From assembly GCA_937958345.1 (NCBI GenBank), contig CALGNW010000048.1:1-7874 (forward strand): 7,874 nt of DNA, in the 5' to 3' direction. This DNA is from an uncultured Neomegalonema sp. GTDB taxonomy: Bacteria; Pseudomonadota; Alphaproteobacteria; Rhodobacterales; Rhodobacteraceae. The position numbers and the translations under genes were made by a program. This document shows, piece by piece, positions 4,952 to 7,874 of this stretch. The notes beneath the pieces are model-generated. The model did no database searches and was not told the DNA's origin. It was given only the letters and a program-made list of their open reading frames with translations. Positions within the stretch are counted from its first letter, which is position 1; each line of letters begins with the position of its first letter.

Positions 4952-6495
4952 CCGAAGACACCGCGCCCGCAACCCGTCAATCCGACTTTCTGCTTTTGGC
5001 GGCGGCCTTTCTGATCGCCGTCTCGGGATTGGTTTACGAACTGATCGCCGGCGCGGTTTCCAGCTATCTTCTGGGCGATTCCGTCTATCATTTCTCGCTG
5101 GTCATTGGCCTCTTTATGACCGCCATGGGCATTGGCGCCTATCTATCGCGCTTTGTTGATGTGCCTGAACGCGGGTTTGTAATATCTCAAATCCTGCTCG
5201 GGCTGATCGGCGGTTTTTCCGCGCCGATCCTTTTTGCCGCCTTTGCGCTGATCGAAAATTACAGCGCGTTTCTCTATCTGATTTGCCTCGGCGTCGGTGC
5301 ATTGATGGGATTGGAAATCCCGTTGATCATTCGCATTCTCGAGGGGCGCGACGCGCTCAAGGTCACGATCTCGAACGTCCTGACCGTAGATTATATCGGC
5401 GCGCTGGCCGCCGCGCTGCTGTTCCCGCTGGTGCTTGTGCCCCATCTGGGGCTGATGGGGGCCAGCCTGTTGTTCGGCGGGCTTAATCTGGCGGTTGCCG
5501 TGATGGCCGCATGGATGTTCCGCACGTTTATCGACTGGCGTGTCTGGCTTGCACTGGTCGCCGCGTGCAGTGCCATCATCGTCGGCTTTATCCGCAGCGA
5601 AGCCATGCTCGGCACGATGGAACGCAACCTCTATGCGAACGAGATTGTTCTCGCCAGACAAAGCCCGTATCAGCGCATCGTGGTTACGCGCGACGGGGAC
5701 CGGACCCAGTTATTTCTGAACGGATCGATCCAGTTCGATACCCTTGACGAATACCGCTATCACGAAAGTCTGGTTCATCCCGTAATGACCCGCGCACCGC
5801 GCATCGAACAGGTGGTCATCTTCGGCGGCGGCGACGGCATGGCAACCCGCGAAGTCCTGCGCTATCCCGATGTAAAGCAGGTCACGCTCGTTGACCTCGA
5901 CCCCGAGGTCACGACCCTTTTCCGCGATGATCCGCGCCTTGCCGCTCTGAATGGCAACGTCCTGTCCGACCCGCGCGTGACCATCGTAAACGCCGATGCG
6001 TGGGAACATGTAAAAGGGCGCAGCGCGGCCTATGATGTTGCCATTCTCGATTTGCCCGATCCCAAGGATCTTGCGATTTCGAAGCTCTACAGCCGCGCGT
6101 TCTATGCCGATCTGGTCAACGCCCTCGGCGTCGGCGGTGTGATGGTGACTCAGGCGACCTCGCCGGTTTATGCCCGCCGCGCCTATTGGACCATCGTCGC
6201 AACGCTCGAGGCAACGGCGGACCGCTATTCCGAAAACCGGACCCTGCAAGTCCTGCCCTATCACGCCTACGTTCCCAGTTTCGGTGAATGGGGTTTCGTC
6301 ATAGCGGCAGGCCGCCTGCAGTCCGAACCAAGCCGCAGCCTGCCGGACGGTTTAAAGTTTTTCACCAACGGCGAACCCGACGGCCTGTTCAGCTTTCCGC
6401 CGGATATGGCCCGCGAGAAGATGGACCCGAATACCCTGTTCGATCATCCCCTTCCGCGTTTGTACGAGGACGGGTGGAGCCGGTGGTATCGATAA
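4948..6495 (+). CDS. Membrane-anchored spermidine-synthase-like aminopropyltransferase
   Basis: This 515-residue fusion has an N-terminal domain of about seven membrane helices (near 14-34, 49-68, 78-101, 107-130, 148-166, 168-190, 198-214) followed by a cytoplasmic spermidine-synthase-type Rossmann domain. Soluble spermidine synthases are about 290 residues, so the helices account for the extra length. Visible enzyme motifs: QSPYQRI (238-244), Tyr271-His272 within a YRYHESLVHP run, the nucleotide-binding loop GGGDGMATRE (293-302), acidic Asp316/Asp318 in LVDLDPEV, and the catalytic-type D-x-x-D-P at Asp368-Asp371. The family moves an aminopropyl group from decarboxylated S-adenosylmethionine to an amine; the acceptor here is unknown. 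GTG at 4948 is the first possible start after an in-frame TAA at 4933-4935 and keeps the first helix intact. The C-terminus (LYEDGWSRWYR) looks complete. No S-adenosylmethionine decarboxylase gene is nearby. The last 107 bases overlap the opposing UdgX gene. The symbol speE is avoided because this is not the housekeeping form. Confidence 0.88.
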   Translation: MTEDTAPATRQSDFLLLAAAFLIAVSGLVYELIAGAVSSYLLGDSVYHFSLVIGLFMTAMGIGAYLSRFVDVPERGFVISQILLGLIGGFSAPILFAAFALIENYSAFLYLICLGVGALMGLEIPLIIRILEGRDALKVTISNVLTVDYIGALAAALLFPLVLVPHLGLMGASLLFGGLNLAVAVMAAWMFRTFIDWRVWLALVAACSAIIVGFIRSEAMLGTMERNLYANEIVLARQSPYQRIVVTRDGDRTQLFLNGSIQFDTLDEYRYHESLVHPVMTRAPRIEQVVIFGGGDGMATREVLRYPDVKQVTLVDLDPEVTTLFRDDPRLAALNGNVLSDPRVTIVNADAWEHVKGRSAAYDVAILDLPDPKDLAISKLYSRAFYADLVNALGVGGVMVTQATSPVYARRAYWTIVATLEATADRYSENRTLQVLPYHAYVPSFGEWGFVIAAGRLQSEPSRSLPDGLKFFTNGEPDGLFSFPPDMAREKMDPNTLFDHPLPRLYEDGWSRWYR

Positions 6496-7874
6496 ACTGC
6501 TTTGCCTTTATCAGGTCTTCGACCAGCGAACGATAGGTCCGCTCTTTCGCATCCCGATCCGTTTGCCGCAGGACCGCCGCCGGATGTAAACTGGCAAAGG
6601 CTTCACCGCCATCGAGGCAATCAAATCCGTTGCGCGCATCCCCGACAGGGATCGGCTTGCCGTGCAGCGCGCGGATGGCGGTCGCGCCCATCGCGAGGGT
6701 CAGGCGCGGCGCTACTAATGTGCGTTCTGCATCTAACCACCAGCGGCAATGATCGATATGGCCAACCTTGGGCGGCTTGTGAATCCGCTTTTTGCCCTTC
6801 GGTTCAAAACGGAAATGCTTAACCGCGTTGGTCAGATAAATGTCATCGCGCGACAATCCGGCATCGGCCAGCGCCGCATCGAACACCGCACCCGCCGGCC
6901 CGACAAAGGGCCGCCCGGCAATGTCCTCGCGGTCGCCCGGTTGCTCGCCGACAATCATCAGCTTTGCCTGCGCGGGGCCTTCTCCAAAAACGGTCTGCGT
7001 CGCGTGGCAGGCATGATCGCACAGCGCACAGGCCGCCGCCTTTTTCTTCAGCGCGGCCAGCGCATCGGCGGGCGGCAGGTCCGGTTCGGCAAAGGCATAA
7101 TCGGCCAACCGCTTCGGCTGTGTCGGCGCGCTTTCGACCATGCCGCGTTCCTGTGCGCGGGCGGACGCGATCATCGGGGCGATCAGGTCGGCCTCGGGCA
7201 GGTTCTTCCAGTATTTCTTCGGCATCTCCGATGTCATCGCTTTTACCTTCAGGCGCGCGGGATTAAAGATCGACCGGAAGTATCCCCGCCACAACTCCTC
7301 CAGCGCATCCCCGTCCGGCGCGGCATCCCGGTGCGATCCCTCGGTAAAGGTCAGGCTTTTCTTATCCCAATGGGCACACCGGTCAGGCGTCAGAATCGAC
7401 CAGCGCATATTGGCAAAGCGGCGTATAAAAAACGGCGTGCCGCGTTCGGTAATGCGATGCTCGGGCTCAAACCACGCAACAAAGGTTTCCTCCGCCTCGC
7501 CCTTGACCAGCCGGAACCGGACAAAGGCATGCATCTTGTGAATGTCGCGCCGGATTGCCTTGGTCAGACCATGCAGGCGGTGCACGTCATCATCGACGGC
7601 ATTGGCCAACAGGCGCGGCTGTTCCTGCAACCGCCACAACAGCCGGTACAGCAGATCAAACCGCGCAGGATCACGATGGCAAATCGCGGCCTGCGCGTCC
7701 GACACAAACGATTTCGGCACAGTGATGTTCGTGACCGGGGCGGAGGCCGCATCGCGCGCCAGCCCACCGAACAAATCCGCCTCGGTATCGCCAACACGCC
7801 AGACGGCATCTTCCGGCCTGACCCCGCCGGACAGAAATGCCCGCGCCGCCTGTCGCCACCCGTCAAAGTCGGTT
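6389..7874 (-). CDS. DUF4130-UdgX fusion, uracil-DNA crosslinking/glycosylase-family protein (N-terminus outside window)
   Basis: The frame is open to the right window edge: 494 residues are visible, read from 7873, and codons upstream of a TTG at 7774 still look like DUF4130 (FDGWRQAARAFLSGGV). The first ~230 residues match the DUF4130 pattern (GTPFFIRRFANMRW, then ILTPD). Residues ~270-460 form a family-4-like uracil-DNA glycosylase domain: GEQPGDRED (309-317, Glu310), LHPAAVLR (429-436), Cys282, Cys285, Cys289 and Cys376 as candidate iron-sulphur ligands, and NAVKHFRFEP (349-358). The KKRIH loop at 361-365 is the hallmark of UdgX, whose His (here His365) bonds covalently to uracil in DNA. 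About 35 residues after the usual UdgX end are Ser/Thr/Gly/Arg-rich and lie antisense to the neighbouring enzyme gene. Such fusions are commonly paired with a radical-SAM repair protein, which would lie beyond the window. Stop is TGA at 6391-6389. Confidence 0.9.
   Translation of the reverse strand, partial: TDFDGWRQAARAFLSGGVRPEDAVWRVGDTEADLFGGLARDAASAPVTNITVPKSFVSDAQAAICHRDPARFDLLYRLLWRLQEQPRLLANAVDDDVHRLHGLTKAIRRDIHKMHAFVRFRLVKGEAEETFVAWFEPEHRITERGTPFFIRRFANMRWSILTPDRCAHWDKKSLTFTEGSHRDAAPDGDALEELWRGYFRSIFNPARLKVKAMTSEMPKKYWKNLPEADLIAPMIASARAQERGMVESAPTQPKRLADYAFAEPDLPPADALAALKKKAAACALCDHACHATQTVFGEGPAQAKLMIVGEQPGDREDIAGRPFVGPAGAVFDAALADAGLSRDDIYLTNAVKHFRFEPKGKKRIHKPPKVGHIDHCRWWLDAERTLVAPRLTLAMGATAIRALHGKPIPVGDARNGFDCLDGGEAFASLHPAAVLRQTDRDAKERTYRSLVEDLIKAKQFIDTTGSTRPRTNAEGDDRTGYSGPSSRGPYPAES

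Noticed and set aside
5710..6264. 184-codon minus-strand frame inside the aminopropyltransferase gene
   Set aside because: It is the antisense shadow of a strongly supported enzyme domain, shows no known motif and has no ribosome site.
6964..7541. Plus-strand frames of 100 and 133 codons opposite the UdgX gene
   Set aside because: They are high-G+C shadows of the minus-strand gene, which carries clear catalytic motifs; the plus-strand translations are Arg/Ser/Pro-rich with no domain.
7772..7774. TTG at 7774 as the start of the UdgX fusion
   Set aside because: The frame stays open to the window edge, and the upstream codons encode DUF4130-like sequence (FDGWRQAARAFLSGGV), so the start lies outside the window.

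Overview
The window looks like chromosomal DNA from an alphaproteobacterium, with a sphingomonad-like flavour. The reasons are the high G+C, codon use rich in third-position G/C, a Wzc/GumC-type exopolysaccharide kinase with a Gly-Tyr tail, and a UdgX protein fused to DUF4130. The lineage is an inference from gene content and was not tested. Spot counts of 60-base lines suggest uneven composition: 31-33 G+C of 60 inside the kinase gene (lines 961 and 1801), 38 of 60 in the aminopropyltransferase gene (line 5881) and 43 of 60 in the UdgX gene (line 7021).

Layout, left to right. (1) Positions 1-138 are the last 45 codons of a plus-strand gene that I cannot name. (2) A 246-base AT-richer intergenic stretch holds several repeats and a perfect 12-bp palindrome. 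It leads into a 667-aa polysaccharide co-polymerase/tyrosine autokinase (385-2388), which ends in a seven-tyrosine tail. (3) A 196-base gap holds two GC-rich hairpins. (4) A five-gene plus-strand operon (2585-6495) follows: a zinc-ribbon DUF4178 protein, a second zinc-ribbon DUF4178 protein with a membrane-anchored extracytoplasmic domain, a 52-aa putative exported peptide, a two-helix DUF350 membrane protein, and a seven-helix membrane-anchored spermidine-synthase-like enzyme. The first three overlap by 4 and 8 bases. The last is preceded by a T7 tract and a 10-codon reading frame that overlaps its GTG start. (5) On the minus strand, 6389-7874 is a DUF4130-UdgX fusion whose N-terminus lies beyond the right edge. 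Its 3' end overlaps the aminopropyltransferase gene antisense by 107 bases.

How the genes may work together. The kinase belongs to exopolysaccharide or capsule export and appears to be its own transcription unit. The five-gene operon is the part of the window most likely to be an under-described system. It combines a membrane-bound aminopropyltransferase with DUF350 and DUF4178 proteins, which suggests aminopropyl or polyamine chemistry at the membrane. No S-adenosylmethionine decarboxylase, PspA homologue or ATP-grasp ligase is visible here to complete it. The UdgX fusion is a separate DNA-uracil/repair gene, linked to the operon only by its antisense tail. I saw no tRNA, rRNA, CRISPR array, insertion sequence, phage gene or attachment site.
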